Shown here one piece after another: positions 43,144-53,993 of a stretch of 64,000 nt of DNA. Below the pieces are notes generated by a model, which saw only the letters and a list, made by a program, of their open reading frames with translations, did not search any database and had not been told where the DNA came from. Within the stretch, counting starts at the first letter, position 1. The number at the start of each line of letters is the position of its first letter. The position numbers and the translations under genes are program-made. The stretch comes from an uncultured Sutterella sp. (GTDB lineage: Bacteria > Pseudomonadota > Gammaproteobacteria > Burkholderiales > Burkholderiaceae_F). The stretch lies in the NCBI GenBank assembly GCA_958347955.1, contig CATVXH010000001.1, positions 268,168-332,167 of the forward strand. The letters run 5' to 3'.

Positions 43144-43809
43144 TTAGTAGTTTTCAGCGCGCACTTCAAAGTAGCTCTGAGCATAACCGCAAACCGGGCA
43201 GGCTTCAGGGGCTTTCACACCCATCACAAGATGACCGCAGATGCGGCATTCCCACATCGTTTGACCGGCTTTTTCAAAGACTTGTTGCATTTCAACATTC
43301 TTCAAAAGCTTGCGATAACGTTCTTCATGGGCCTTTTCTATGGCAGCAACAGCACGGAATTTGGCAGCCAATTCCGTGAAGCCTTCGGCTTCGGCATCTT
43401 TGGCAAAGCCATCGTACATATCCGTCCATTCATAGTTTTCGCCTTCAGCGGCAGCGCCAAGGTTTTTGGCCGTATCTTGGATCCAACCTAAGGCATCACA
43501 CCACAGACGGGCGTGTTCTTGCTCGTTGCGTGCCGTTTGCAAGAAAATTGCAGCGATTTGTTCATAGCCTTCGCGTTTTGCCACTTCGGCAAAATACGTG
43601 TACTTATTGCGAGCTTGAGACTCGCCGGCAAAAGCGGTCATAAGGTTCTTTTCGGTCTTGGTGCCGGACAGTTTGCCGTTTTGTTCTTTAGGTTCTTCAA
43701 CGAGTTCAAAGAACTCAACGCCCTTCTTACAAATCGGGCAAATATAATCGGCGGGCAACTCGCCGTCACATTCATGGATATAACCGCAAACTTTGCAACG
43801 GTATTTCAT
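43144..43809 (-). CDS. Possible internal translation product: stand-alone rubredoxin-rubrerythrin
   Basis: Within the hydrogenase fusion, the ATG at 43807-43809 (Met462) is preceded by TAGGAGAG at the optimal distance (AGGAG, 8-nt spacer). It begins exactly at the rubredoxin domain ([10 protein letters not shown]). Translation from here would give a 221-aa rubredoxin-diiron-rubredoxin protein, a normal peroxide reductase of anaerobes. Codon use on this side looks more biased towards highly expressed codons (GAA, GGC, CAA, few rare codons) than the hydrogenase half. Whether the short form is made is an inference from these signals. Confidence 0.55.
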   Translation of the reverse strand: MKYRCKVCGYIHECDGELPADYICPICKKGVEFFELVEEPKEQNGKLSGTKTEKNLMTAFAGESQARNKYTYFAEVAKREGYEQIAAIFLQTARNEQEHARLWCDALGWIQDTAKNLGAAAEGENYEWTDMYDGFAKDAEAEGFTELAAKFRAVAAIEKAHEERYRKLLKNVEMQQVFEKAGQTMWECRICGHLVMGVKAPEACPVCGYAQSYFEVRAENY

Positions 43810-45192
43810 TTCTTTCTCTCCTAAATCTGCGCTACGGTTGGTGTAGCGTGTGTGTAAAAGTTGTTCAGCCAGCTCAGAGAGCGGATGGCCGTAAAATTGT
43901 GCGTAAATGCGTTTGATCTCTTCGTTTTCGTAACTGGTGCGGTGATGCGCACCCAAATCACTATCCCGTTTATAAAGGGCATCGATGCGTTGTTGGCGAG
44001 TTAGGTCCTCCTGTCCCCAATTTAATTTGGGTTGACCGCCGCCGCTGATGCAACCGCCCGGGCAAGTCATGACCTCAACGAAGTGAAAATGCTTTTCTCC
44101 GCGATTGATTTCATCGATGAGACGACCGGCGTTAGCTGTGCCATAAACAACAGCAACATCAAGCTTCAAATCGCCAATTTGGACGTGCGCTTGTTTAACA
44201 TCGGTCAAACCACGGACTGGGGTGAGGTTGAAAAACTCCGATGGTGCAGCTTCCCCCGTAATGAGGTAATGCGCTGTGCGCAACGCGGCTTCCATCACGC
44301 CGCCCGTGTTGCCGAAAATGACTCCGGCTCCAGATCCTTCTCCCATTAAACGATCATAATGGGAGGGTTCAATATCATCAAAGCCGATCCCTTTGGATTG
44401 GGCCCATTCAGCTAATTCCGTGGTAGTGATAACGTAATCGGTGTCTCGAATAGTCTCATCGTTGGCGTAGACACCGCTGTCATTGAACTCTTCACGACGG
44501 ACCTCAAATTTTTTAGCCGTGCAGGGAGCAAGCGCCACATGAACAATTTTCTTGGCGTCAAGTCCTTTTTCAGAGGCAAAGTATGTTTTAACCGTCGCTC
44601 CTTGCATTCCAATCGGACTTTTTGCGCTGGAAATATTGGGGATGATTTCCGGATGAAAGGTTTCAGCGTACTTCACCCAAGCGGGGCAGCAACTGGTAAA
44701 TTGGGGTAAAGGCGCTGTTTTTTTGGTAATTCTTTCCACCAATTCAGACGCTTCTTCCATGATGGTTAAGTCAGCGGCAAAATTGGTATCCAGGACATAA
44801 TCGGCGCCAAGTTTGCGCAACAGTCCAACCATCTTGTCTTCTTCAAAGCGCCCGGCTTCCAAGCCAAAAGCTTCGGCCAGAGCCACGCGGACTGCCGGAG
44901 ATGTTGAAATGATGACAATGCGTTCCGGATCGTCAATAGCCTGTTGCACCATCGGGTATTCATTACGTGTAAAAAGACTGCCAGTGGGGCAAACATTGAT
45001 GCATTGGCCGCAGTGAATACAAATGGCTTTGTCGCCGGTTTTTGTTAGGTCATAATGACCGTGTACACCGATATAGTCCTCACAGACTTGTCGGCACATT
45101 GAACAATTTACGCAAAGGGATTCATTGCGAACCAGCGCTGGATTGTCCGCTTCCACAGCAACGCGAACATCCAAGGATTCATGCTTGGACAT
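43144..45192 (-). CDS. [FeFe]-hydrogenase fused to rubredoxin and rubrerythrin
   Basis: The 682-aa protein joins two redox enzymes. Residues 27-37 ([11 protein letters not shown]) and 58-68 ([11 protein letters not shown]) are two [4Fe-4S] ferredoxin motifs. The H-cluster domain follows, with L1 TSCCPAW (Cys168/169), L2 APCTAKKFE (Cys224) and L3 [16 protein letters not shown] (Cys377, Cys381). L2 has alanine where the usual motif begins with methionine. From residue 462 comes a rubredoxin (CKVCGY...CPICKKG). A four-helix diiron domain with ExxH pairs at 557-560 and 619-622 follows, then a second rubredoxin-like site (CRICG...CPVCG, 649-668). Plausible role: H2- or ferredoxin-linked peroxide reduction. 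No hydEFG maturases lie in the window. AGGAG at 43818-43822 precedes an in-frame internal ATG. Confidence 0.9.
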   Translation of the reverse strand: MSKHESLDVRVAVEADNPALVRNESLCVNCSMCRQVCEDYIGVHGHYDLTKTGDKAICIHCGQCINVCPTGSLFTRNEYPMVQQAIDDPERIVIISTSPAVRVALAEAFGLEAGRFEEDKMVGLLRKLGADYVLDTNFAADLTIMEEASELVERITKKTAPLPQFTSCCPAWVKYAETFHPEIIPNISSAKSPIGMQGATVKTYFASEKGLDAKKIVHVALAPCTAKKFEVRREEFNDSGVYANDETIRDTDYVITTTELAEWAQSKGIGFDDIEPSHYDRLMGEGSGAGVIFGNTGGVMEAALRTAHYLITGEAAPSEFFNLTPVRGLTDVKQAHVQIGDLKLDVAVVYGTANAGRLIDEINRGEKHFHFVEVMTCPGGCISGGGQPKLNWGQEDLTRQQRIDALYKRDSDLGAHHRTSYENEEIKRIYAQFYGHPLSELAEQLLHTRYTNRSADLGEKEMKYRCKVCGYIHECDGELPADYICPICKKGVEFFELVEEPKEQNGKLSGTKTEKNLMTAFAGESQARNKYTYFAEVAKREGYEQIAAIFLQTARNEQEHARLWCDALGWIQDTAKNLGAAAEGENYEWTDMYDGFAKDAEAEGFTELAAKFRAVAAIEKAHEERYRKLLKNVEMQQVFEKAGQTMWECRICGHLVMGVKAPEACPVCGYAQSYFEVRAENY

Positions 45193-45309
45193 AATCTCTC
45201 CCGAATTTTGCAGGGACCGTTAGGTAAAAAGGGGTTAGTGTGAGTATAAGAACGGTTTGGGTAAAACTCAATTTAAGTTGTTAACGTTTGCGATAGTTTT
45301 TATTTATTA

Positions 45310-45348
45310 AAAAGGCGTTTTCGATTGATTTTCTCTATCAAAAACGCC
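45310..45348 (-). terminator. Intrinsic terminator after the 56-aa protein gene
   Basis: On the minus strand AGGCGTTTTTGAT...ATCGAAAACGCCT is followed by TTTTTAAT. It closes the fbp/small-protein unit. Confidence 0.82.
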
Positions 45349-45359
45349 TTCTATACGTC

Positions 45360-45530
45360 TTAGTCTTTTTTTCGGCTTTGTTTATCAGACTTTTTTTCTT
45401 CAGGCGTCACCTCATCCGGATTGATCATAAATTTCGTATCAGGATGTTCTTTACTCCAACTCACAAAACCATAAATGATGATGAGCGGTAGCACAAGCCA
45501 ATTAAGAAAAAAGTCGATCACAGTTTCCAT
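45360..45530 (-). CDS. 56-aa single-pass membrane protein, unknown function
   Basis: Translation of the minus strand from ATG (45528-45530) gives METVIDFFLNWLVLPLIII and so on: one N-terminal membrane helix (about residues 5-23), then a short charged tail rich in Lys/Asp/Glu (EEKKSDKQSRKKD). It lies 9 bp after the fbp stop and ends just before a strong terminator, so it fits as the last gene of the fbp unit. The ribosome binding site is weak, suggesting coupling to fbp. I recognise no family. Confidence 0.55.
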   Translation of the reverse strand: METVIDFFLNWLVLPLIIIYGFVSWSKEHPDTKFMINPDEVTPEEKKSDKQSRKKD

Positions 45531-45539
45531 GGTGTGATT

Positions 45540-46532
45540 TTAGCGATGGTATGAGGTCACTAAATCCACTTCTTCTTTGGCGCCGAGGAAGACAGCCACG
45601 CGTTGGTGCAAGCCCTCTGGGGTGATATCCAAAATGTCTTGGTAACCGTTTGTCGATCGTCCGCCGGCTTGTTCAATAAGCCAGCTCATCGGATTGGCCT
45701 CGTACATTAAACGAAGCTTACCGGGTTTGGCTGGGTCTCGGTTGTCTCTTGGATACATGAAAATGCCGCCGCGATTTAAGATGCGGTGCACTTCAGCGAC
45801 CATGGCCGCAACCCAACGCATGTTGTAATCCTTCCCTCTTGGACCGGTGGTGCCCGCCAACAGTTCTGTGATATATCTTTGAACGGGAGCTTCCCAATGG
45901 CGCATGTTCGAGCAGTTAATGGCAAACTCTTTGGCTTGTGGGGCGATTTCCAGTTTTTCTATGGTTTGGTAGAAGTTGCCCGTACCTAAGTCCAAGGTAA
46001 ACAACGTCGCACCGAAACCCACCGTGAAGACGAGTTGGGTTTGCGGTCCATAGATAACATAACCGGCCGCTAACTGATTTCTGCCCGATTGAAGGAACTC
46101 TTCGTCTTTGACGTTGCGGTGCGGTTCTCCTGCCGGCAGAATGGAGAAAATTGTGCCGATTGAGACATTAATATCAATATTGCTGGAACCGTCTAAGGGG
46201 TCGAATAAAACCAAATAAGGACCCACTTCACAATCTTCTGGGATTTGAAGCGCGTGGTCCATTTCCTCACTGGCTACGCCGCTGACAAAACCGCTTTCGG
46301 TGCAAGCGCGGCACATGATGTCATTGGCGATGATATCCAGTTTTTTTTGCGTTTCGCCTTGAACATTTTCGCTGCCGGCAGAGCCCAACACACCGGCCAA
46401 GGCACCTTGACTGACCTTAAAACTGATTTCTTTGCACGTGCCGGCTAAATGAGCAATCAATGCCGTCAAACGAGGGTCAACGTGATGGTGTACCTCCAGG
46501 TCATGCAAGTACAGGTCTAATGTTTTTGCCAT
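45540..46532 (-). CDS. fbp: Fructose-1,6-bisphosphatase, class I
   Basis: The 330-aa enzyme catalyses the committed step of gluconeogenesis. Metal-binding [30 protein letters not shown] and the [21 protein letters not shown] block are all intact. I chose the ATG at 46530-46532, preceded by AAGGA, over a longer frame from 46661 whose extra residues overlap the pepN end and lack similarity. pepN ends 21 bp upstream, so the two may be co-transcribed. Confidence 0.95.
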   Translation of the reverse strand: MAKTLDLYLHDLEVHHHVDPRLTALIAHLAGTCKEISFKVSQGALAGVLGSAGSENVQGETQKKLDIIANDIMCRACTESGFVSGVASEEMDHALQIPEDCEVGPYLVLFDPLDGSSNIDINVSIGTIFSILPAGEPHRNVKDEEFLQSGRNQLAAGYVIYGPQTQLVFTVGFGATLFTLDLGTGNFYQTIEKLEIAPQAKEFAINCSNMRHWEAPVQRYITELLAGTTGPRGKDYNMRWVAAMVAEVHRILNRGGIFMYPRDNRDPAKPGKLRLMYEANPMSWLIEQAGGRSTNGYQDILDITPEGLHQRVAVFLGAKEEVDLVTSYHR

Positions 46533-46552
46533 CTTTTCAGTCCTTATCGAAA

Positions 46553-49225
46553 TTAATGCGTTGCATTGTTGAGTGCTTTGCCGACGACTTCTCTTAAGTC
46601 CGCCGACAGGTTTTGTTGCGAATTCACATACTTGAGAGCGCTGAACATGAGTTTGGAGCACTCGGGTGTGAAGCGTCGCCAGTTATCAAGGCACCGCGCC
46701 AAGCGGCTTGACACCTGGGGATTGATTCGGTCAAGCTTTAGCACTTGTTGCACCCATAATTTGTAGCCGGCGCCGTCTGGACGGTGGAATTCGGCCAAGT
46801 TGTTTTGGCAGAAAGCAAGCACCAACGAGTAGACATTATTGGGGTTGTGAGAGTTATAGCCCGGATATCGCTCGATGAGGTTTTGCACCACATCGACGAT
46901 CGGGCATTCGTCCATCGGTACCGTTGCTGTGGCCTGAAGCGTGAACCACTTGTTAATAAGAAGGGGTTCCTTTCGCCATTCCGCTTCCGCGGCTTCAAGT
47001 AAGGTGAATTTTGTCGGAGAGGCGCTGTTGACGATAATACGTAGGGCGTCAAGTCGTTCCGTCAAATTTTTACTGGTTTCAAAGCTCTGTCGGGCTCGCA
47101 GCAAAGACTTGGCGTTGCCGCCTGCCAGTAACAGTTCAAAGCAGAAAGCACGCATCGCGCGTTTGCCGGCTTCTGCCGGTGAAGGCGTATAGATTGGATT
47201 CGGAGCATTGTCGTCAAAAACACGCATAATGGCGTGCGAAAATTGGCGGCCGAGTTGTTCACGCAGAGAGCGGATGGCCGCTCGAATCGCAATCGGATTG
47301 ATCATTGGCTGATCTTCGGCGATACGGATCTCACTGGGCAATGTTAAAGCGATAGCTTTAAATGCCGGAGAAATGTTCTTATCGGTGAGCATGGATTCAA
47401 ACGCATTTCGGTAATGCGGATTGATCACCATGCGCGTGCCACGCTCATAGTCGGCAACCATTTCATTGATGCACAGCAATGACAACTCTTCCATTGCTTG
47501 CGCGCGGTTGAACGCATCATTGTCGCACTGACTTAAGAACACTAATTCTTCAGGGGTGTAGTCATAATCCACAATAATGGGTGCGGAGAAATTTCTTGCG
47601 AGCGATGGAATGGGCTTTTCCTTGACACCCACAAATACCCAGGTGTGTTCTTCATCGGTGAGTTCGAGTACACGCGAAGTCCCCTTGGCGTTGGTTTCTG
47701 CCTGAAGTTGCAATGAGATCGGCTTACCCTTCCCGTTAAAAAGCGCAATGTCAAACGGGATGAAGAAAGGTTCTTTCTTATTTTGTCCGGGAGTAGGCGG
47801 ACAAAATTGAGTAAGTGTTACGGAGTAAGTGGCAGTCTGTTCATCCCAATGTGTGCGTACGCGGACGTGAGGGGTCCCCGCTTGAGAGTACCAACGTTTG
47901 AATTGACTCAGATTGCGCATATTCGCTTCTGCCATGGCATCAACGAAATCATCGCACGTGGCATTGCCGCCATCGTGATCGCGGATGTATTGGTCAAGAC
48001 CGCGTTTAAAGCCGTCTTTGCCTAAAAGGGTTTGAAGCATGCGGATGACTTCAGCTCCTTTTTCGTACACGGTCATTGTGTAGAAATTGTTAATTTCCTC
48101 ATAAGACTCGGGACGAATTGGATGAGCCATAGGACCTGAGTCCTCTGGGAACTGGTGATCCCTCAGATACCTAACATCTTCAATGCGTTTAACGGCGCGA
48201 GCCGTGCTGTCACCCAACATATCGGCAGCGAATTCCTGCTCGCGGAAAACTGTCAGTCCCTCTTTTAGAGTGAGTTGGAACCAATCGCGACAGGTGACAC
48301 GGTTGCCAGTCCAATTATGGAAATACTCATGACCAATAACGCTTTCGATGCGCGCAAAGTCACGGTCGGTGGCGACTTGGGGGGTTGCCAATACACAGCG
48401 CGAATTGAAAATATTGAGCCCCTTATTCTCCATGGCTCCCATGGTGAAATCATCGGTAGCCACGATCATGAAGCGTTCAAGATCCAGTTCTAGCCCAAAG
48501 CGCTCCTCATCCCAGGCGATGGCTCGTTTTAAACTTTCTAACGCAAATTCTGTTTTATCCAGATTGCGCGGTTCAACCCAGATCTGCAACAGGGCTTTTT
48601 TGCCATTTTTAAGTTGGAACTTTTCTTCCCGACACTTCAAATTACCCGCAACTAAAGCAAAAAGGTAGCTGGGTTTGGGGAAAGGATCTTCCCAACAGGT
48701 ATAGTGCCAATTTCCGTCCAATTCACCTTCCTCAATGAGGTTTCCGTTAGAAAGCAGCACCGGACAAACGGACGTAGGCGCATTGATGCGCACTGTGAAT
48801 TTAGCCGAAATATCTGGCCGATCAGGATAGTAGGTAATCCGGCGGAAACCTTCGGCTTCGCATTGGGTCATGAAGTTGCCGTTGGAGAGATACAGCCCCA
48901 ATAAAGATGAATTAGCCTGAGGATTGATGATATTTTCGATTTCCAGCTTGATCGCTTGTGTAATTCCTTTAAGAATTAAATCTCCGTTGGCTTGAATCGT
49001 GTATTCCGAACGATCGAGCTTACGGCCGTCAATTGCAATACTTACCAGATTCAGATCACGACCATTGAGCACAAAGTCATTGTTAATGCGATCTTCGTTG
49101 GGACGAATCATCAATGTGCTGTGAACGTGAGTTTGTTGGGGATGGAGATCAAATTCCAAATAAACTGAATCTACCCAATGAGTGGGAGGAATATAGTCTT
49201 TACGAAAAACAGTAGCCGACGCCAT
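46553..49225 (-). CDS. pepN: Aminopeptidase N (M1 family)
   Basis: The 890-aa zinc peptidase removes N-terminal residues from peptides. GAMENKGLN is the exopeptidase substrate motif. HEYFHNW with a later glutamate in [13 protein letters not shown] is the HExxH-18-E zinc site. The four-domain length matches the E. coli PepN type. In an amino-acid-consuming anaerobe it would feed imported or recycled peptides into catabolism. Confidence 0.96.
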   Translation of the reverse strand: MASATVFRKDYIPPTHWVDSVYLEFDLHPQQTHVHSTLMIRPNEDRINNDFVLNGRDLNLVSIAIDGRKLDRSEYTIQANGDLILKGITQAIKLEIENIINPQANSSLLGLYLSNGNFMTQCEAEGFRRITYYPDRPDISAKFTVRINAPTSVCPVLLSNGNLIEEGELDGNWHYTCWEDPFPKPSYLFALVAGNLKCREEKFQLKNGKKALLQIWVEPRNLDKTEFALESLKRAIAWDEERFGLELDLERFMIVATDDFTMGAMENKGLNIFNSRCVLATPQVATDRDFARIESVIGHEYFHNWTGNRVTCRDWFQLTLKEGLTVFREQEFAADMLGDSTARAVKRIEDVRYLRDHQFPEDSGPMAHPIRPESYEEINNFYTMTVYEKGAEVIRMLQTLLGKDGFKRGLDQYIRDHDGGNATCDDFVDAMAEANMRNLSQFKRWYSQAGTPHVRVRTHWDEQTATYSVTLTQFCPPTPGQNKKEPFFIPFDIALFNGKGKPISLQLQAETNAKGTSRVLELTDEEHTWVFVGVKEKPIPSLARNFSAPIIVDYDYTPEELVFLSQCDNDAFNRAQAMEELSLLCINEMVADYERGTRMVINPHYRNAFESMLTDKNISPAFKAIALTLPSEIRIAEDQPMINPIAIRAAIRSLREQLGRQFSHAIMRVFDDNAPNPIYTPSPAEAGKRAMRAFCFELLLAGGNAKSLLRARQSFETSKNLTERLDALRIIVNSASPTKFTLLEAAEAEWRKEPLLINKWFTLQATATVPMDECPIVDVVQNLIERYPGYNSHNPNNVYSLVLAFCQNNLAEFHRPDGAGYKLWVQQVLKLDRINPQVSSRLARCLDNWRRFTPECSKLMFSALKYVNSQQNLSADLREVVGKALNNATH

Positions 49226-49363
49226 GCTGAGAACCTCAGAAAATCAGGACTTATTTTGCAATTTCAATCCAAACATTTTAAGCATTTGAATAATATTTTT
49301 CTGCATTGCTTAAAGGAGTTTTTTCAAAAAGCAGTGGAGAGGAAAGGCCGTGTAAAAGAGACA

Positions 49364-49396
49364 AAAAAACCCAGAGTTTTATTTCTGGGTTTTTGA
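49364..49396 (-). terminator. Intrinsic terminator after purB
   Basis: On the minus strand AAAACCCAGAAAT and ACTCTGGGTTTT form a near-perfect stem followed by TTTT, 18 bp past the purB stop. Confidence 0.85.
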
Positions 49397-49413
49397 GGGC
49401 GAGTTGATGAAAA

Positions 49414-50805
<1,392 letters not shown>

Positions 50806-50994
50806 TTATGACGCCAACATTGTATCAAAAGCCAGGCGCGGTCTAGAGTCGCGAAAGCCGTTTATGTCAGTATTTTTAATGTTTGATCAGGTTACCTGCA
50901 GACACATGGCTATAACAAAAATACACAGTTACCAAAAGATTGTTGCGCGAGCCTTGCGTACACTGCAATTGCAAGCAAGCTAAAGTCTTTACTT

Positions 50995-51024
50995 CCCCTG
51001 CGATGCTGCAACGACACGCAGGGG
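50995..51024 (+). promoter_or_regulatory. Terminator-like leader hairpin upstream of the Spy-like gene
   Basis: CCCCTGCG and CGCAGGGG form an 8-bp stem with a 14-nt loop, followed by ATATTTTT and then the ribosome binding site (GGGGAG at 51039-51044). An intrinsic-terminator shape just before a start codon suggests attenuation or a thermosensor/leader control. It could also be the end of a short upstream RNA. Confidence 0.45.
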
Positions 51025-51050
51025 ATATTTTTCAGGTAGGGGAGATAATT

Positions 51051-51641
51051 ATGACAAAAAAAACTTTCATCATTGCCGCAGTGCTTTCCGCGGGTTTAAT
51101 TCCTCTGAGCAGTTTTGCCTGGCATGGCGCGCCCTGTTGGGATGATCAACCGGGACCGGGATGGCATCACCGCTATGATGGTCCCCGAGGCGGTTATTGG
51201 GACGATTGCCCCCGGATGAGACCGCATCATATGGCCGGCCCCCGTTTCGCAATGGGAAGGGAGGTTCATACTTTTCGCATGAACGCGGAAGAAGCGTCTG
51301 ATTTTATCAACGAGGTCGGCGCCGCACTTGGAATTGATATGAAGCAAAAAGCTTGGCAACAAATGCAGAAAGCTTACGGTGATTTAGCCCAAGTGCGCTT
51401 TGACCGTCGTGACGCGTTTCGTCCCGGCATGAGCCGACAAGATAGACTTCAGGCAAGAAGCGATTTTATGAACGCCCACGCTAAAGCGTTTGATGCTTAT
51501 GTTAAGGCTCATGCGGAACTGCAAAAAACATTGGGAGAAGAGACGATGGCTGAATTCGACTACATCGTCAATACCGGCAGCCTTTTAATGCCGTCGGCTC
51601 CGCTAAATAAGCCTCAACCGCCTGCTCCCAAAGCTTCTTAA
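51051..51641 (+). CDS. Secreted Spy/CpxP-like periplasmic protein
   Basis: The 196-aa protein has a signal peptide (TFIIAAVLSAGLIPLSSFA). A segment rich in His, Trp, Gly and Pro (residues about 24-65) follows, then a helical part (about 75-175) with regularly placed charged residues. The layout resembles small periplasmic chaperones or metal sensors of the Spy/CpxP/Zra group, but the diagnostic LTxxQ motifs are not clear. The His-rich stretch could bind metal. The ATG at 51051 follows GGGGAGATAATT. Confidence 0.6.
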   Translation: MTKKTFIIAAVLSAGLIPLSSFAWHGAPCWDDQPGPGWHHRYDGPRGGYWDDCPRMRPHHMAGPRFAMGREVHTFRMNAEEASDFINEVGAALGIDMKQKAWQQMQKAYGDLAQVRFDRRDAFRPGMSRQDRLQARSDFMNAHAKAFDAYVKAHAELQKTLGEETMAEFDYIVNTGSLLMPSAPLNKPQPPAPKAS

Positions 51642-51654
51642 GCTTCTAGTCAAG

Positions 51655-51685
51655 CGAGGCGAAGATTGAAATAGTCTTCGCCTCG
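51655..51685 (+). terminator. Hairpin after the Spy-like gene
   Basis: CGAGGCGAAGA and TCTTCGCCTCG form an 11-bp stem 13 bp past the stop; the T run is weak. Confidence 0.65.
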
Positions 51686-51894
51686 AATTCATTTAAAATC
51701 AATTTGTTATACTTAGCCCGCATCAGGAATTGAAGTAGGGTGTTTTTTCTGCTATTTTTCGAACTTGTTAGCAAAATTACTCATTTGCAGGCAGGTGCTC
51801 GACGGTTTTCAGTCGTATACTCGAAGTAAGGCACTCATTTGGTTGCGAATTTTGTTTTGATTGTTTTTTGTTGGTATACAGATTGGGCAAGTTT

Positions 51895-52971
51895 ATGTTT
51901 GATCAATTTACGACAGATCCTTACAGTTTTGATGAAGTCACCTCTTCACCAATCACACCGGTTACACCCTCTCAGGATGTTTTGCGACTTGGTCGCTTAT
52001 TGCCTCGTTCAGTTTATCTTGGTTGCGCAAGCTGGAATTTCCCGGGTTGGAAAGGCATCGTTTGGGGAGAGACAAGCGGTGTTGAGGATCTGACCAAACG
52101 AGGTCTCGCTGCTTACTGCAAACATCCGGTGCTTCGCGCGGTCGGTATCGATTGGTCTTTTTTCGGCACGCTCAATGAAATGTCTTACGCGGCCATGGCC
52201 AACCAAGTCAACGAAGATTTCCGTTTTTTGATCAAAGCGCCGCAAAGCGTGACGGATGCCGTCAAGCGTGACCCCAAGGGCAGGTTCCGTTCACTGAATC
52301 AGGACTTTTTGGATCTGCATGCGGCCATGCACGAGTTTGTTTATCCTGTTATCAATGGCTTGGGGGAAAACGCGGGACCATTGGTTTTTCAGCTCTCACC
52401 GATACCCCGTCCGCTTTTGCCCACACAGGCTGAGTGCTACGACTATATTGACAGAATTGCTCAATTTTTCTCAGATTTGCCCAAAGAAGTAGAGGGCGAA
52501 AAGCCTGTGTATGCCGTTGAGGTTCGCACGTTGTCGATCTACACGAAACGACTTTTGAATGCACTGCGTCCGACTGGCGTTCGTTTGGTTGTCGGTGTAC
52601 ACCCTTCAATGCCTGATGTTATTCGTCAGACAGCGGCCTTGCGCTATTTCGAAGATCCTGACGCGCAGTCAGAAGACTGGAAAATGAGAGGTCCCTTGGT
52701 GGTTCGTTGGTCTTTAAATCCGATTCAGCGGCACGGAGTGGCCAAAATGACCTACGCTCCTTTCAATCGCATCGTTCATCCTGACCCGGCAACTCGTTCA
52801 GGCATTGTGCATTTGCTTGATGTAGCCCTGAAATCCGGTCAGAAGAGCTTTGTGGTGACCAACAACAAGGCAGAAGGTTGCGCTCCTTTGACGATGATTG
52901 AAATTGCCCGTGATTTGGTGAAAAAACTCTCAGGCGAAAAAGATCAGCAAATGGATCCCAGAACCCTGTGA
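51895..52971 (+). CDS. DUF72 family TIM-barrel protein
   Basis: The 358-aa protein has the DUF72 (YecE) signatures: YLGCASWNFPGWKG near residue 45 and a KAPQSVTD strand near 115. FQLSPIPRPL, a YAVEVRT strand and late VVRWSLNP follow. Biochemical function of the family is unknown. The ATG at 51895 is chosen although an in-frame TTG exists upstream. Its stop overlaps the start of the cyclase gene (GTGA), so these genes form a coupled operon. Confidence 0.85.
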   Translation: MFDQFTTDPYSFDEVTSSPITPVTPSQDVLRLGRLLPRSVYLGCASWNFPGWKGIVWGETSGVEDLTKRGLAAYCKHPVLRAVGIDWSFFGTLNEMSYAAMANQVNEDFRFLIKAPQSVTDAVKRDPKGRFRSLNQDFLDLHAAMHEFVYPVINGLGENAGPLVFQLSPIPRPLLPTQAECYDYIDRIAQFFSDLPKEVEGEKPVYAVEVRTLSIYTKRLLNALRPTGVRLVVGVHPSMPDVIRQTAALRYFEDPDAQSEDWKMRGPLVVRWSLNPIQRHGVAKMTYAPFNRIVHPDPATRSGIVHLLDVALKSGQKSFVVTNNKAEGCAPLTMIEIARDLVKKLSGEKDQQMDPRTL

Positions 52972-53567
52972 TCGTCATTGATATTTCTCCTTTAGTGACA
53001 GAAATGTCTCCCGTTTATCCGGGAGACACTCCTTTGTCGTTGAAATTTAATGAGGATGCGAACGTAAAAGTCGGAACTCTTTCGTTGAGTGCGCATCTAG
53101 GGGCCCATGTTGATGCACCTTCACATTTGAAGCGCCCCTCTGACGTATCTGAAATTGATCCCGCACGGCTCATTGGCGATTGTCAGGTTATTGAAATCAA
53201 TACGAAATCTGTAATTGAACCTGAAAATTTCCCGAAAATAACAAGTCCTCGCGTATTGATTAAAAGCGGTTTTTTGATGCCTCGGACATGGACTGAGGAT
53301 TTTGCTTATCTCAGTGCTCGGGCGACGTCTTTTTTAATAGATAACGGCGTCAGAGTTATCGGCATTGATACGCCAAGCATTGATAAAGCCGGTGATGATA
53401 AGCTCCAATCCCATATTTTGGCTATTGACTCGGGTGTCATCATTTTAGAAAATCTCGACCTGTCACATGTCTGTCCCGGCCACTATCAGCTTATTGCCTT
53501 GCCGCTGAGAATTCTTGGACTGGAAGCCAGTCCTGTCAGAGCCGTCCTGATTGACAACAAGGAGTAA
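52968..53567 (+). CDS. Cyclase family protein (kynurenine formamidase-like)
   Basis: The 199-aa protein belongs to the metal-dependent cyclase/arylformamidase family. DISPLVTEMSPVYPGD opens the fold. SAHLGAHVDAPSH is the metal-binding HxGTHxDxPxH-type motif with alanine in place of threonine. GIDTPSID and LENLDLS match kynurenine formamidase. It probably hydrolyses an N-formyl or lactone substrate. A GTG start overlaps the DUF72 stop. Kynurenine-pathway neighbours are absent, so the substrate is open. Confidence 0.85.
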   Translation: MIVIDISPLVTEMSPVYPGDTPLSLKFNEDANVKVGTLSLSAHLGAHVDAPSHLKRPSDVSEIDPARLIGDCQVIEINTKSVIEPENFPKITSPRVLIKSGFLMPRTWTEDFAYLSARATSFLIDNGVRVIGIDTPSIDKAGDDKLQSHILAIDSGVIILENLDLSHVCPGHYQLIALPLRILGLEASPVRAVLIDNKE

Positions 53568-53993
53568 ATGAAAATGGGGAAAGTTTTTAAGAAAACCTGC
53601 ATGATCCGTTTCGCTCATTGTGATCCTGCAGGGATAGTCTTCCATCCGAACTTTTTTGTGTTGTTTAACGGTCTCACGGAAGATTGGTTTCGTGAAGGCA
53701 TGGGATTCCCGTGGGAAAAAATGCCCAGCCATGATGTGTTGATTCCGGTGGTTTCAATTCAATCGGACTTTTTTAAACCATTTCACATTGGCGATCAAGG
53801 TGAAATGCGTTTGTGGGTAAGTCATATCGGAAATAGTTCATTTACCGTTGAAATTGAGTTTTATAAAGGCGAAGAGTTGCACGTCAAGTGTCGAGAGGTC
53901 ATGGTGTGCATCGATTCAAAAAATCGCCGTTCGACCCCGATTCCACAAGATTTGAGAGAAAAAATGCAGGAGTTTTTGTCTCAAGTCGCTTAA
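53568..53993 (+). CDS. Hotdog-fold acyl-CoA thioesterase (4-hydroxybenzoyl-CoA thioesterase type)
   Basis: The 141-aa protein has IRFAHCDPAGIVFHPNFF, the active-site block of the FcbC/YbgC thioesterase group with the catalytic aspartate. The rest has the hotdog-fold length. It begins directly after the cyclase stop (TAA then ATG). Substrate unknown; an aromatic or short acyl-CoA is plausible. Confidence 0.85.
   Translation: MKMGKVFKKTCMIRFAHCDPAGIVFHPNFFVLFNGLTEDWFREGMGFPWEKMPSHDVLIPVVSIQSDFFKPFHIGDQGEMRLWVSHIGNSSFTVEIEFYKGEELHVKCREVMVCIDSKNRRSTPIPQDLREKMQEFLSQVA

Noticed and set aside
46533..46661. Extended N-terminus of fructose-1,6-bisphosphatase
   Set aside because: The extra residues overlap the pepN end and lack similarity; AAGGA precedes the internal ATG at 46532.
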